From positions 1 through 64,000 of the forward strand of contig DWYN01000112.1 of NCBI GenBank assembly GCA_019118645.1: DNA of 64,000 bases, in the 5' to 3' direction. Below the pieces are notes generated by a model that made no database searches, was not told where the DNA came from, and saw only the letters and a program-made list of their open reading frames with translations. Source of the DNA: Candidatus Blautia excrementipullorum. Lineage in GTDB: Bacteria > Bacillota > Clostridia > Lachnospirales > Lachnospiraceae. A program made the position numbers and the translations under genes. This document shows, one piece after another, positions 9,518 to 18,381 of this stretch (position 1 is the stretch's first letter; each line of letters starts with the position of its first letter).

Positions 9518-10141
9518 TCAGTCAAAGGATACGCCCATAATGCGCATCCATCCTCCGGTATGAAATTCCCGCAGCTGACGGATCCGCTTCTCTGCCGCGG
9601 AACGCTCCATATCATGAACCACCATCTCAAACATTCCGGAAAAAAGGCCGCTTGAAATCATATGACAGAGTTCCCGGTCAATCTCCGGCATGGGATGCCC
9701 TGTGGATTCCACCGCCTCAATATAGCGGTATGTGGCATCCACCTCTTTTTCCACCATTTCATGAATAAAATTTTCATAAACCGTACCTCCCGCCGAACAG
9801 ATCAGAAGTTTAAAACCATTATAGTGGTCATAGACATAATCCAGGATTTTTCCTATACAGTCTCCTGTCACACGGGACATCGCTCCTGTCTGTTCTTCCG
9901 CCGGAAGATCCCTGATGCCGGACAGTCCTTCGTCGAAAAATCCCATGACCGCATCCGCATGAGGCTTTACCAGCGCTTCAAAAAGCGCCTCCTTTGTGGA
10001 ATAATACCGGTAAAACGCTCCCGTGGTAACACCGGCAGCTTTTACAATCTTCCGAAGGGAAGCGTCCTTGAAGCCATTTTCCAGAAATTCTTCTTCCGCG
10101 GCCTGCAGAATCCGCTCCAGAGTTCCCTTTTCGTCCTTCAT
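9518..10141 (-). CDS. TetR/AcrR family regulator of the ABC exporter
   Basis: A 207-residue repressor-type regulator. Its N-terminal helix-turn-helix spans about residues 8-55, with FKDASLRKIVKAAGVTTG followed by FYRYYSTKEALFEAL. A variable ligand-binding region follows. I choose ATG 10141 because AAGGGAG lies upstream and the helix-turn-helix starts right after it; an alternative start at 10177 would add 12 residues. The promoter at 10213-10241 and the 32-bp palindrome at 10183-10214 lie just upstream, so it probably represses itself. The downstream exporter pair is the natural target. Confidence 0.9.
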   Translation of the reverse strand: MKDEKGTLERILQAAEEEFLENGFKDASLRKIVKAAGVTTGAFYRYYSTKEALFEALVKPHADAVMGFFDEGLSGIRDLPAEEQTGAMSRVTGDCIGKILDYVYDHYNGFKLLICSAGGTVYENFIHEMVEKEVDATYRYIEAVESTGHPMPEIDRELCHMISSGLFSGMFEMVVHDMERSAAEKRIRQLREFHTGGWMRIMGVSFD

Positions 10142-10182
10142 TATTGTCGATATCTCCCTTCGTAATTCTCTGTACACGCAAA

Positions 10183-10214
10183 ATGATAACAGCGTTAGCT
10201 AACACCGTTATCAT
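10183..10214. promoter_or_regulatory. TetR operator (32-bp palindrome)
   Basis: Perfect core GTTAGCTAAC (194-203) is flanked by outer arms ATGATAAC (183-190) and GTTATCAT (207-214). Only the two 3-bp spacers are imperfect. It abuts the -10 box of the minus-strand promoter of the TetR gene, the expected place for a repressor. Confidence 0.85.
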
Positions 10215-10241
10215 CGTAGCACGAAAATATTTTCCTGTCAA
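10213..10241 (-). promoter_or_regulatory. Promoter of the TetR gene
   Basis: On the minus strand TTGACA (236-241) and TACGAT (213-218) are separated by 17 bp. The -10 overlaps the outer edge of the palindromic operator. Confidence 0.75.
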
Positions 10242-10305
10242 GAAGGATTGCCGTAATGATGCATAAAATCATATAATCACTGATACATTCCAGAGAATTC
10301 CAAAC

Positions 10306-10334
10306 TTGCAAACGCAGTTAAGATATTATATACT
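10306..10334 (+). promoter_or_regulatory. Promoter of the GIY-YIG gene
   Basis: TTGCAA (306-311), 17-bp spacer, TATACT (329-334), 46 bp before the ATG at 10381. Confidence 0.7.
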
Positions 10335-10380
10335 GATGACTGGTTAAAACTCACTGAGAAAAAACAAAAAGGAATATTTC

Positions 10381-10878
10381 ATGTCAAAGTACATTGAACT
10401 TATTGTAAACGGCAGAGAACTTTCTTCGCAGACTGCTTTGTTTTATGTTCTCTGCCTTCTGATCATCTCCTATCTCCTGCATCTGTTCCTGCGTCCGCTG
10501 CGTGCCAGGAAAAAAATTCTCCGGCTGAGCCGGAAGACCGCTGAAATGACTCCCCAGGAATTTTTTCAGCTCAGAATATCCCAAAGATATCAGCATCAGC
10601 CTGATTTTCCAGGCATATACATTCTTTATAATGAAAGCCGGCACATGTATTATGTCGGTCAGGGAAAAAGGGTATTCCAGAGGGTAAACAGTCATTTTAC
10701 CGGCCACGGGAACGGAGACGTGTATGCCGACTACAAATACGGCGATCTTTTTACAATCCAGATTATCCCTTTAAAAAACAGCGGTTTCCGGTCTCTGAAC
10801 TCTTTTGAAAGATATGCTATACGAACCTTTAAGGCCTACAAACGCGGTTACAATAAAACCCGGGGCAACAGACACTGA
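10381..10878 (+). CDS. Membrane-anchored GIY-YIG domain protein
   Basis: A 165-residue protein with an N-terminal hydrophobic helix at about residues 18-38 (ALFYVLCLLIISYLLHLFL), followed by a basic linker and a GIY-YIG nuclease domain from residue 77 to the end. The domain keeps PGIYILYN, YYVGQG, the arginine after GKRVFQ, the metal-binding glutamate in FERYA and a late asparagine in GYNKTRGN, so it looks catalytically complete. GIY-YIG domains cut DNA in repair, restriction and homing enzymes. The membrane anchor is unusual. It has its own promoter and AAGGA site and stands alone between oppositely oriented genes. Confidence 0.8.
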   Translation: MSKYIELIVNGRELSSQTALFYVLCLLIISYLLHLFLRPLRARKKILRLSRKTAEMTPQEFFQLRISQRYQHQPDFPGIYILYNESRHMYYVGQGKRVFQRVNSHFTGHGNGDVYADYKYGDLFTIQIIPLKNSGFRSLNSFERYAIRTFKAYKRGYNKTRGNRH

Positions 10879-10913
10879 CGGCAGTTTTGTTTGAAAAAGT
10901 AAAAATCAATTCT

Positions 10914-12152
10914 TTATTTCTTCTCATTCTTCATCTGCGCCTTTGCTTTCCGCCCGATTCTGGAGGAGACATTCATGATGCTGGCTCTTGTAATTTTATC
11001 GTTTCCAAACTTTCTTCGAATCGTATCAAGAGCTTCATCCATCTTTTTTCTCCGTTCCCTGTCTTCTGCGTTTTCAAACAGGGACATCTGTGTGTATTCC
11101 TCCTCCGTCAGCCCGGTAAGAGCCACTCCAATCAAGCGTAAGGGCTGTCCCTTCCATGATTCCCGGAAGAGTCTGAGAATATTGGAATATATTTCGTCTG
11201 TCACATCCGTAGCATTTTCCAGTCTGCACTGATGGGATCTGTTTTTAAAATCAAGCGTCCGGAATGACACTGCCACACAGGTGCATTTCTTTCCTTCCCG
11301 CCGCATCCGGGCAGCCACCACGTCGCACTGGCTGAGAAGGATGGGAAGCGCCTGATCCATGGACACAATATCCTCCTCAAAGGTCGTCTCCACGCTGAAT
11401 CCCTTCGCCTCCTCCCGCTGAGATCTGACCGGAGAATCGTCTATTCCATTGGCGTACTGCCACAGCTGGCGGCCCGCCTTTTCTCCGAGAAGGCGCTGAA
11501 TTTCCGCTTCCTGTTTGTGGGCAAGTTCCCCTATGGTTTTAATTCCGGATTCCTGTAGCTTTTTCTCTGAGGATGCCCCCAGAGACAGAAGATCCCGGAC
11601 TGGCAGAGGCCACATTTTTTCTGGAATTTCCTCGGGAAACAATGTATGTACTTTGTCCGGCTTCTCGAAATCTGAAGCCATTTTGGCAAGAAGTTTGTTG
11701 ACTGAAATACCGATGTTCACTGTAAATCCAAGTTCATTGTGTATTTTGTCTTTTATTTCCCGGGCCGTGGCGGCAGGATCCGGGTAAATCAGCCTTGTAC
11801 CGCTCATGTCAAGAAAAACCTCATCTATGGAAAAGGATTCCATGGCCGGCGCATAGGATGCGCAGATTTCTTTAAATGCCTTTGAGCAGCGGACATACAA
11901 ATCAAAATCAGAAGGCACACAGACAAGATCCGGGCATTTCCGAAGCGCCATGGCCACCGGTTCCCCGGTTCTGACGCCATATTTTTTCGCGGGAATTGAT
12001 TTTGCCACTACAATTCCTGTCCGCTTCTTTGGATCGCCGCCCACGCAGGAAGGAATCTCTCTGAGATCAGGAAGTCCCTGTTTTACTCTCCTTACCGCCT
12101 CCCAGGACAAAAAAGCGCTGTTCACATCCACATGAAAAATCAAACGTTCCAC
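10914..12152 (-). CDS. dinB: DNA polymerase IV (Y-family translesion polymerase)
   Basis: A 412-residue error-prone polymerase that copies past damaged bases. The catalytic acidic residues are in HVDVNSAFLSWEA (Asp9) and SFSIDEVFLD (Asp110, Glu111). The helix-hairpin-helix region (LLSLGASSEKKLQESGI) and the little-finger domain follow. The C-terminus is basic (RIGRKAKAQMKNEKK) and shows no clear beta-clamp QLxLF motif, although YTQMSLFE near residue 360 is similar. It follows the HD hydrolase gene by 51 bp on the same strand and may be co-transcribed. Confidence 0.95.
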   Translation of the reverse strand: MERLIFHVDVNSAFLSWEAVRRVKQGLPDLREIPSCVGGDPKKRTGIVVAKSIPAKKYGVRTGEPVAMALRKCPDLVCVPSDFDLYVRCSKAFKEICASYAPAMESFSIDEVFLDMSGTRLIYPDPAATAREIKDKIHNELGFTVNIGISVNKLLAKMASDFEKPDKVHTLFPEEIPEKMWPLPVRDLLSLGASSEKKLQESGIKTIGELAHKQEAEIQRLLGEKAGRQLWQYANGIDDSPVRSQREEAKGFSVETTFEEDIVSMDQALPILLSQCDVVAARMRREGKKCTCVAVSFRTLDFKNRSHQCRLENATDVTDEIYSNILRLFRESWKGQPLRLIGVALTGLTEEEYTQMSLFENAEDRERRKKMDEALDTIRRKFGNDKITRASIMNVSSRIGRKAKAQMKNEKK

Positions 12153-12203
12153 AGAACCTCCCCTTTCCTTACATCCACTGCGGTATACAGTCTCCCGCAG
12201 GCC

Positions 12204-12983
12204 TTACTTCTTCTCCGCCAGATTTTCCAGAAATTTCAGAGTCATATCTGAAAGCTCCTTCATTTTCTGTTCCGTATCCGAATTGCCATATGGTATCCTG
12301 CCGATAATTTTCTGTACATATTGCTTTTCAAGAATCATTCCGGCAGAAGCAGGGAAATTGATGTCAAAGAAGTACGCAATATAAGATACCCAGTAATCCA
12401 TTTTTGTTCGTCTGTCCGCGGAAAGGACGGATCTGTGACTTAGACAGTATTTCCAGATTTCCGGTGAAATTTCCTGATTTCCCACATCCTCTCCGCTGCA
12501 GCCCAAAAGAATTTCAATTTTATCCTCCAGCTTTACCCTGCAGTTATCCAGCTTATCCGCATCCCGGATCAAAAGGGCATGAAGAAGCTCCCGCGGCTTT
12601 AATCCGTCTCCCACAGCATACCGGCTGTGGCGGGCGATCGCCTCCCGGATGATCCCATCCCAGGTATCCTCCCGGACAAATTCCCGTATCATTTTTCTTC
12701 CGCCAAAAAGAAGTTCTGCTCCATATGCCGCATGATCCATCACCGAAGGCTCAAAGCTGTCAAAACGTCTTACCTGTTCAAATCTTCCAATATCGTGAAG
12801 AAGAGCGATCAGCTCCGCAAGCCGGCAGTCCTCCTCAGAAAGGCTCATTCTTTCTGCTATTTCCGAAGCGCAGCGGATTACTCCCTCCGTATGTACGATT
12901 TTCAGTTTTATTTTCTCATCTTCCCGGCAGAACTGGTCCAGATAGGCGTCAAGCACATCCCTGGCATGCTGTAAATCAATCAT
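12204..12983 (-). CDS. HD domain phosphohydrolase
   Basis: A 259-residue cytoplasmic protein with an HD metal-binding domain: a histidine in KIVHTEGV, the HD pair in LIALLHDIGRFEQ, a later histidine in VMDHAAYG, and an aspartate in IRDADKLDN. This pattern marks HD phosphohydrolases acting on nucleotides or other phosphate esters. The substrate is not evident. GAGGAGAAAA precedes the start. The gene is the first of a probable two-gene unit with dinB, and a strong terminator lies upstream at 13055-13095. Confidence 0.87.
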   Translation of the reverse strand: MIDLQHARDVLDAYLDQFCREDEKIKLKIVHTEGVIRCASEIAERMSLSEEDCRLAELIALLHDIGRFEQVRRFDSFEPSVMDHAAYGAELLFGGRKMIREFVREDTWDGIIREAIARHSRYAVGDGLKPRELLHALLIRDADKLDNCRVKLEDKIEILLGCSGEDVGNQEISPEIWKYCLSHRSVLSADRRTKMDYWVSYIAYFFDINFPASAGMILEKQYVQKIIGRIPYGNSDTEQKMKELSDMTLKFLENLAEKK

Positions 12984-13054
12984 AAAATTTTTCTCCTCAG
13001 AATCCGCCGCAGTTCGGCCGGATTTCCAGCATTCAAATCATTTGCGGCAATAAT

Positions 13055-13095
13055 AAACTCTGCTGCGATAAAACCATTTTATCACAGCAGAGTTT
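13055..13095 (-). terminator. Terminator of the two-component/ABC operon
   Basis: An 11-bp stem AAACTCTGCTG/CAGCAGAGTTT (055-065 with 085-095) continues after one mismatch into a 7-bp stem with a 3-nt loop. On the minus strand it is followed by ATTATTG. It separates the ABC permease gene from the HD gene. Confidence 0.75.
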
Positions 13096-13150
13096 CTGAC
13101 GCTATAAAAATATAAAAAGCTCCTGGCTGTCTTTTCTCCAGCCCCGTCTT

Positions 13151-13873
13151 TTATCTATCTCTCTTTTGCTCTTTTCCGGCCACGCCGCGGACAATGAGAA
13201 GTATGCCGAGCGCCAGTATTACTCCCTGGAATACAGCCGTTGCAGCCGGCAGTGAGAATTCAGGATCCAAAGTTCCCAGTGTCTTCGGATATTCCGAGAA
13301 AAAGCTTCCGTTCCAAATCCCCAGCTTCTCCGGCAGCGGAAGGGCCATGCAGACAAAAGGAACCAGCATCCATATATAGAGCAGCCATCCCTTTATTTTC
13401 CCGAGACACCATCCGCTTCCAAGGGCGAAAATCAGCGGAGGAGCCAAAGATATAAAAGCCGGCTGCGCCAGGGTTTTCCAGTTATGCCAGCCGAAGTATC
13501 CGCCATAAAACACAGCGGCTTCCGCCAGCGCCGCCAGCATCAGAAGTCCTGTTCCCGCCGCAGCCGCGGCACAGCGTGCAAAGGCGTATTTTCCAGGATG
13601 TGCAGGAGCAGTATTCGTAAGCACGGCAGCGCGCCGGGCCCTGGCCGAATGGAAAAAGGTGAGAAAAAACAGAGCCCCGATCCAAAGAAGCGGTATCATC
13701 CGGCACAGATAATCTCCAAAACTCCAGGGAGAAAAAGGAGCTGTTCGTGAAACTCCCAAAATCGTCACATTCGTCAGTATCTGCCAGCCATAAAACAAAG
13801 TGACCAGGAAAAATCCAAAGAAAAATTTATTCCAGAGCAGCCGTCTGCATTCATATTTAAATATTCTGATCAA
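13151..13873 (-). CDS. ABC-2-like permease subunit
   Basis: A 240-residue membrane protein with about six hydrophobic helices (FFFGFFLVTLFYGW, LCRMIPLLWIGALFFLTFF, LLMLAALAEAAVFYG, WLLYIWMLVPFVCMAL, and a final one before the basic end). The best start is TTG 13873: AGAGGAGG lies nine bases before it, giving MIRIFKYECRRLLW and a 17-bp overlap with the preceding permease-peptidase gene. It is the last gene of the five-gene two-component/ABC operon and likely forms the second transmembrane half of the transporter. Confidence 0.78.
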   Translation of the reverse strand: MIRIFKYECRRLLWNKFFFGFFLVTLFYGWQILTNVTILGVSRTAPFSPWSFGDYLCRMIPLLWIGALFFLTFFHSARARRAAVLTNTAPAHPGKYAFARCAAAAAGTGLLMLAALAEAAVFYGGYFGWHNWKTLAQPAFISLAPPLIFALGSGWCLGKIKGWLLYIWMLVPFVCMALPLPEKLGIWNGSFFSEYPKTLGTLDPEFSLPAATAVFQGVILALGILLIVRGVAGKEQKRDR

Positions 13874-16052
13874 GATTAAGGTCCTCCTCTTTGAGCCCGC
13901 AGGCATCTAAAAAATCCTGGTATGTCAGATAAGGATATGCAGGATCCAGTTCCCGGCTGAAAAGGCTGCAGAGAATCTGATCCATTGCCTCTTCTCCTCC
14001 TACCAGCTCCTCTGCCTTCCGTATCTTCAAAGGCATTTCACAGTATTGACGGACGTATTCGAGACTGTTGGAAATCTCCAGCTGTCTGTCCTCCGGCAGT
14101 GCGGCCAGATATTCCGGATTCCGGACATAAAAATTCAGGTAATACTCCTCCGCCGCCTGTCTCCACTGCTCAAGGTAGTTTTTTTCAGCATATTCTTCGC
14201 CGTAAAGTTTTTCGGCAATTCGAAAGGTCGTATAGACCGTCAGCCCTTCCGCGGACCAGGGATCTGTTCCGTCCGAATTGTCAAACATACAGCCAAGTCC
14301 CCACCATTGGTGGACCAGTTCATGAATCATTACCTCGCCGTACCCGGCCCCTTTCCGGCTGTCTGTCAGGTTGGCCGCAGTAAAATCTGTTTCATCAAGA
14401 AGGCTGGCGCCGGCTGCGGCATATCCTCCTCCGGAAACCCTGCTCTGAATCAGCTTGAGACTGCCTCCGCTTCCGAATGCCAGCGTACCGTAATGTTCTG
14501 TACAGTAATCCACTACCGTTTTTACAGCTTCCGCCGCCCCGGCCGTCTCCATAATTTTCTGATGGCTACGTCCGTAATAAAGTTCAATATCAATACCGCC
14601 CGCCTCTATATCCTGCCGGATATAGTCTCCTGCATAAACAATCCCTCCGGTTCCATGGTCCTGATATCTCCAGGTAGAAGTCCCATTGTCCTGTTTTTTT
14701 ACAATCTCCGCTTCTGCTGTTCCAAAAGGAATGACTGTCATGGAATCCGGAAGAGTAATCTCTATGACTGCGGGATACATTCCCTCGTCCGGCTGCACAT
14801 TCAATAGGCGGGGAGCCAGAGCCGCATTTTCCAGACACAGATATTCTCTGCTGATTTCTCTGCTTCCCTGCATGGAGGACATGTTTCTGTTTTCCCTCGG
14901 AAAGCCTCCGTATTCTACTGTCACTTCTGCCGCCTTCTCCTCCGGTATTTCCACCTCCAGCACCGCCTCATTGTATTCCTGATAATCCCCGAGCTCATAT
15001 ATCGCGTCTTTCCCGTTTACCTGTACCGAAGAGATCCGGTATCCCGGCGTAACTGCAAAATCCACCTTTTGCTTTTTACCCGATGTATTCTGAAACTGAT
15101 AGGCAGCCTGTCCTGCAACTGTTCCTGCGGATGTGTCCGGGAACACCCGGGCAGAACGGCCGGAGCAGACAACTTCTTCCAGATAAGGAATCTCATCCAG
15201 TGAGAAAACGGTTTCATCCGGATTGCTGCGGTCTACCATCGGCTGCCCCACAAAAGCCATCACTGAGCATCCTGCAAGAAGCAGAGCAGTGACAGGGCGG
15301 TAAATGCGCCGTGCATTCCGTACAAAGGATCCCCAGAGTCCTTTTCCGTACTGCCGAATGCATATCCAGGACAATGTCCATACCCCTCCAAGGCCGGCAA
15401 GCCATGTAAAACGCATATATGCCGCAGAGCGATAAATACGGAGATTGGAAAAATCATCCGATAAAGCCCATACACTGGGATTAAGCCAGCAAAACTGCCA
15501 GTTCTCTGCCCAGACAGTCAGACTGAGGCCGGCAAAAACTGCAAACAAAACCAGCGACAGGTCTGAACGGCAGGTAAACTGAAAGGCGGCTGCCGCTGCC
15601 AGAATGCCTAAAGGAAGCGCCAGTCCCATGAAAATCAGATAAGCCAGTACGTAATCTCCTGCATCAAAAACAGAACCAATCATCGCCCGGCTGACAGGCA
15701 GCCATACTGTCATCACTGCCGCCAGAGTCAATGCTGCCGTTCCAATCAAAGCGGCCAGATGCACCATCGCCATGCGAAGAGGGGAAACAGCTGCATTCAA
15801 AAGCACTTCTGTACAGCTGCGGCCGGCTCTGTCCAGCTCATATACAGTCAGAAGACCAAACAAAACGCCTCCGGTCAGGCCTCCGGCAATAGACGGATTC
15901 GCAAGATATATAGAGAGCATTGTACTGGAAGCGGGTTTATAGAGAAACAGTCCCGCCGCCGGCGATAATACAGTCAGGAAAATGACCAGCCAGGTTATGC
16001 GGCTTTTCAGAAGGCGCCTCAGTTCCAGAAAGAACAGCCGTATTCCTCTCAT
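13857..16052 (-). CDS. ABC permease fused to M1-like aminopeptidase domain
   Basis: A 731-residue fusion. Residues 1-300 hold about seven hydrophobic helices resembling an ABC-2 permease. After about residue 330 comes an extracytoplasmic part that ends in a zinc peptidase domain with HELVHQWWG and a downstream glutamate in WSAEGLTVY, the HEXXH...E arrangement of gluzincin M1 peptidases. A clear GAMEN exopeptidase motif was not found. The start is ATG 16052, overlapping the ATPase stop as ATGA, with GGGAGGTGG before it. Upstream in-frame sequence only mirrors the ATPase gene. Such fusions exist in Firmicutes; substrate unknown. Confidence 0.85.
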   Translation of the reverse strand: MRGIRLFFLELRRLLKSRITWLVIFLTVLSPAAGLFLYKPASSTMLSIYLANPSIAGGLTGGVLFGLLTVYELDRAGRSCTEVLLNAAVSPLRMAMVHLAALIGTAALTLAAVMTVWLPVSRAMIGSVFDAGDYVLAYLIFMGLALPLGILAAAAAFQFTCRSDLSLVLFAVFAGLSLTVWAENWQFCWLNPSVWALSDDFSNLRIYRSAAYMRFTWLAGLGGVWTLSWICIRQYGKGLWGSFVRNARRIYRPVTALLLAGCSVMAFVGQPMVDRSNPDETVFSLDEIPYLEEVVCSGRSARVFPDTSAGTVAGQAAYQFQNTSGKKQKVDFAVTPGYRISSVQVNGKDAIYELGDYQEYNEAVLEVEIPEEKAAEVTVEYGGFPRENRNMSSMQGSREISREYLCLENAALAPRLLNVQPDEGMYPAVIEITLPDSMTVIPFGTAEAEIVKKQDNGTSTWRYQDHGTGGIVYAGDYIRQDIEAGGIDIELYYGRSHQKIMETAGAAEAVKTVVDYCTEHYGTLAFGSGGSLKLIQSRVSGGGYAAAGASLLDETDFTAANLTDSRKGAGYGEVMIHELVHQWWGLGCMFDNSDGTDPWSAEGLTVYTTFRIAEKLYGEEYAEKNYLEQWRQAAEEYYLNFYVRNPEYLAALPEDRQLEISNSLEYVRQYCEMPLKIRKAEELVGGEEAMDQILCSLFSRELDPAYPYLTYQDFLDACGLKEEDLNLDQNI

Positions 16053-16909
16053 TTCGCCACCTCCCTGGAAATCAGATAAAGATACGCGTCTTCCAGCGTG
16101 GGCTCTTCCGGCCTGGCAAAAGCAGGGAGCCTGTCCGCCACCGCCCGGCAGCGGATGCCCTGGCTGGTATTTACCCTGGCTGTAATATGCAGTCCATCTT
16201 CCTGGGCAAAGCTCTTCTCGAAAAAAACGCCAACATGACCGGAGGCTTTCTGAATCAGCTTTTCCGGCGGACCTGCAAACAGAATCCTGCCCTGGTTCAT
16301 AACTATAATCTGGCCGCACACAGACTGTACGTCTTCAATAATATGTGTGGACAGCAGTACCAGGCGATTCTGAGCGGTTTTTGAAAACAGATTGCGGAAG
16401 TGAATGCGTTCCTCCGGGTCCAGCCCGACTGTCGGCTCATCAAAAATCAAAAAGGGCGGATTTCCCAGCAGCGCCTGTGCGATACCGACCCTCTGGCGCT
16501 GCCCGCCGGACAGCGTTCCGATTCTGGCTGTTTTCTTTTCCTCCAGACTGACTGCCTGAATTGTCTCCTCAACTGCAGTTTTGTGATCACGCAGCCCTTT
16601 TAAAGCAGCCATATAGTCCAGAAACTGAGCAACAGTAAGCTCGTCAAACAAGCCAAAATCCTGGGGAAGATATCCCAGCTGCGCTTTCAGGGACTGGATA
16701 TTTTTGATAATCGGCTGCCCGTCCATATAGATCGCCCCGGATGTGGGCAGCAGAGCAGCTGTCAATAGTTTCATCAGGGTGGATTTTCCCGCGCCGTTAG
16801 GTCCCAGAAGGCCAGTCAGACAAGGGCTTTCCAGATTGAGGCTGATTTCCTTCAGAGCCTCTTTCCCTCCGGGATAAGTCATGCTCACATTATGGATTTT
16901 CATTTTCAT
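16049..16909 (-). CDS. ABC transporter ATP-binding protein
   Basis: A 286-residue ATPase subunit with Walker A GPNGAGKST, signature LSGGQRQR, Walker B FLIFDEPTVGLD and H-loop STH. It should energise the two permeases that follow. The start is ATG 16909 (AAAGGAA upstream), with a second ATG six bases later; 33 in-frame codons upstream lie in the intergenic region and lack support. It follows the kinase stop by 95 bp and overlaps the permease-peptidase start by 4 bp. The C-terminal part after residue 210 is the usual regulatory extension of this class. Confidence 0.92.
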   Translation of the reverse strand: MKMKIHNVSMTYPGGKEALKEISLNLESPCLTGLLGPNGAGKSTLMKLLTAALLPTSGAIYMDGQPIIKNIQSLKAQLGYLPQDFGLFDELTVAQFLDYMAALKGLRDHKTAVEETIQAVSLEEKKTARIGTLSGGQRQRVGIAQALLGNPPFLIFDEPTVGLDPEERIHFRNLFSKTAQNRLVLLSTHIIEDVQSVCGQIIVMNQGRILFAGPPEKLIQKASGHVGVFFEKSFAQEDGLHITARVNTSQGIRCRAVADRLPAFARPEEPTLEDAYLYLISREVAK

Positions 16910-17004
16910 TTTTTCGATTCCTTTCTGCTGTAATACCTTCTGAACATACAGCAGAAAAATGGAGCTGCCGTGAAGTCCCGGAGGATTTCCGGTGAAGCAG
17001 CTCC

Positions 17005-18381
17005 TCAAACCTGAAAAACAGCCGTAAAACGTACGCCGTTTTCCGTATTTTCCATCGTACAGGCAACCCCGTGATGCTCAAGAATCATTTTCGTGATATA
17101 AAGCCCCAGTCCGCTGCCGCCGGTATTCCTGCTGCGGGATTTTTCCACACGGTAAAAAGGCATGAAAATCCTTTTCAGATCCTCTTCCTCTATATGGACG
17201 CCTGTGTTTTCCACCTGAAAAACTCCGTTCTGCAGAGATACGGCGACGGCTGCTCCCTCCGGAGAGTAGGACACCGCATTGCCCAGCACATTGGAAAACA
17301 CCTTATCCAGCAACCGGCCGTCGCCCTGATAATGGAAATCCGGCTCAATATCCGTGTGCAGTTCCATCCCCCTGTCCTCCATCCGCCCTTTTATCTCCCG
17401 GCAGCTGCGCGCAAGCATCCTGCTGAGATCCAGATCCGAAAATGCGGGCAGAAAATCACTGCCTCCCATTCTGGCTGCCATGAGAATTTCTTTCACGAGT
17501 CCTTCCATATCATTGACCGTTTTCAGGCAGTGGCGCAGATAAGTGTCCCTGTCCCGGTATTCGCCGACCCGGCAGATCATCCCCTCCAGTTCCCCCTTCA
17601 GCACGGCAACCGGAGTTTTCAGTTCATGGGAAACCGAGGTAAAGAAATCAATTCTCTGGCGTTCCTGCTCCCGCTCTTTTGCAATATCCTTCTGAAGCTC
17701 CTCATTGGCAGACTTCAGACTGTCCAGCGCATTTCCCAGCTGCCGGGACATGGTATTCAGACTCTCCGCCAGAACACCGATCTCATCTTTTCGCTTCACC
17801 TCGCATTTCCAGTTCAGATCCAGCCCCGCCATTCTGTCCGCCACATGGCATATGTGGAGCAGCGGCCCGGAATAATAATGGGAACAGAGCAGCGCCCCGG
17901 CAACGGAAATCAGCAGGATAATGACTGCGATGAAGGGGAGCAATCTCAGCAATATTTCATAGGACTGGAAAACCGCCACCAGAGAAACCATGGCAAAAAG
18001 GCGGAAGATCCCTCCGCCCTGCCGGAATTCCGCCGAAAAACTTAAAGAAAAAGAAGTTCCCGGAGAATCCGTACCCTCCTCTGTGTCGGCAAAATTCACG
18101 GAAAACAAATCTTTTTCATTCTCATCCTGAATCCGGACAGAAGCATTATTTCTCATGGAGAATTCCAGAAGATCCCCGGAGCACGCTTCCCAGCCTTTTT
18201 CCTTCAGCTTCTCTGCAAGCTCATAGAAATCCCCTGTCACCTGATCTTCCAGCCGCGCATGGTAATTTTTCGGCAGAAAAACCAGCACCACAGCATATAT
18301 GATCACGCAGCAGATGACCAGCAGGGCCAGCATGCTTAAAAAAGTTTTTGCCCGAATACTTTCACTGATTTTCTTTCTCAA
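17005..18381 (-). CDS. Sensor histidine kinase of the ABC operon
   Basis: A 458-residue membrane kinase. A first helix lies at about residues 12-33, an extracytoplasmic region follows to about 120, then a long hydrophobic stretch to about 165. A HAMP linker and the HisKA domain with SHELKTPVAVL follow. The ATPase domain shows an N box (VLGNAVSYS) and GGSGLGLYITK. It overlaps the response-regulator gene by 20 bp. The pair probably senses a cell-envelope stress or peptide and controls the ABC genes downstream in the same operon. Confidence 0.93.
   Translation of the reverse strand: MRKKISESIRAKTFLSMLALLVICCVIIYAVVLVFLPKNYHARLEDQVTGDFYELAEKLKEKGWEACSGDLLEFSMRNNASVRIQDENEKDLFSVNFADTEEGTDSPGTSFSLSFSAEFRQGGGIFRLFAMVSLVAVFQSYEILLRLLPFIAVIILLISVAGALLCSHYYSGPLLHICHVADRMAGLDLNWKCEVKRKDEIGVLAESLNTMSRQLGNALDSLKSANEELQKDIAKEREQERQRIDFFTSVSHELKTPVAVLKGELEGMICRVGEYRDRDTYLRHCLKTVNDMEGLVKEILMAARMGGSDFLPAFSDLDLSRMLARSCREIKGRMEDRGMELHTDIEPDFHYQGDGRLLDKVFSNVLGNAVSYSPEGAAVAVSLQNGVFQVENTGVHIEEEDLKRIFMPFYRVEKSRSRNTGGSGLGLYITKMILEHHGVACTMENTENGVRFTAVFQV

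Noticed and set aside
16053-16319. N-terminal extension of the permease-peptidase gene
   Set aside because: The extra 89 codons lie inside the ATPase gene in another frame; ATG 16052 has a strong ribosome site and ATGA overlap.
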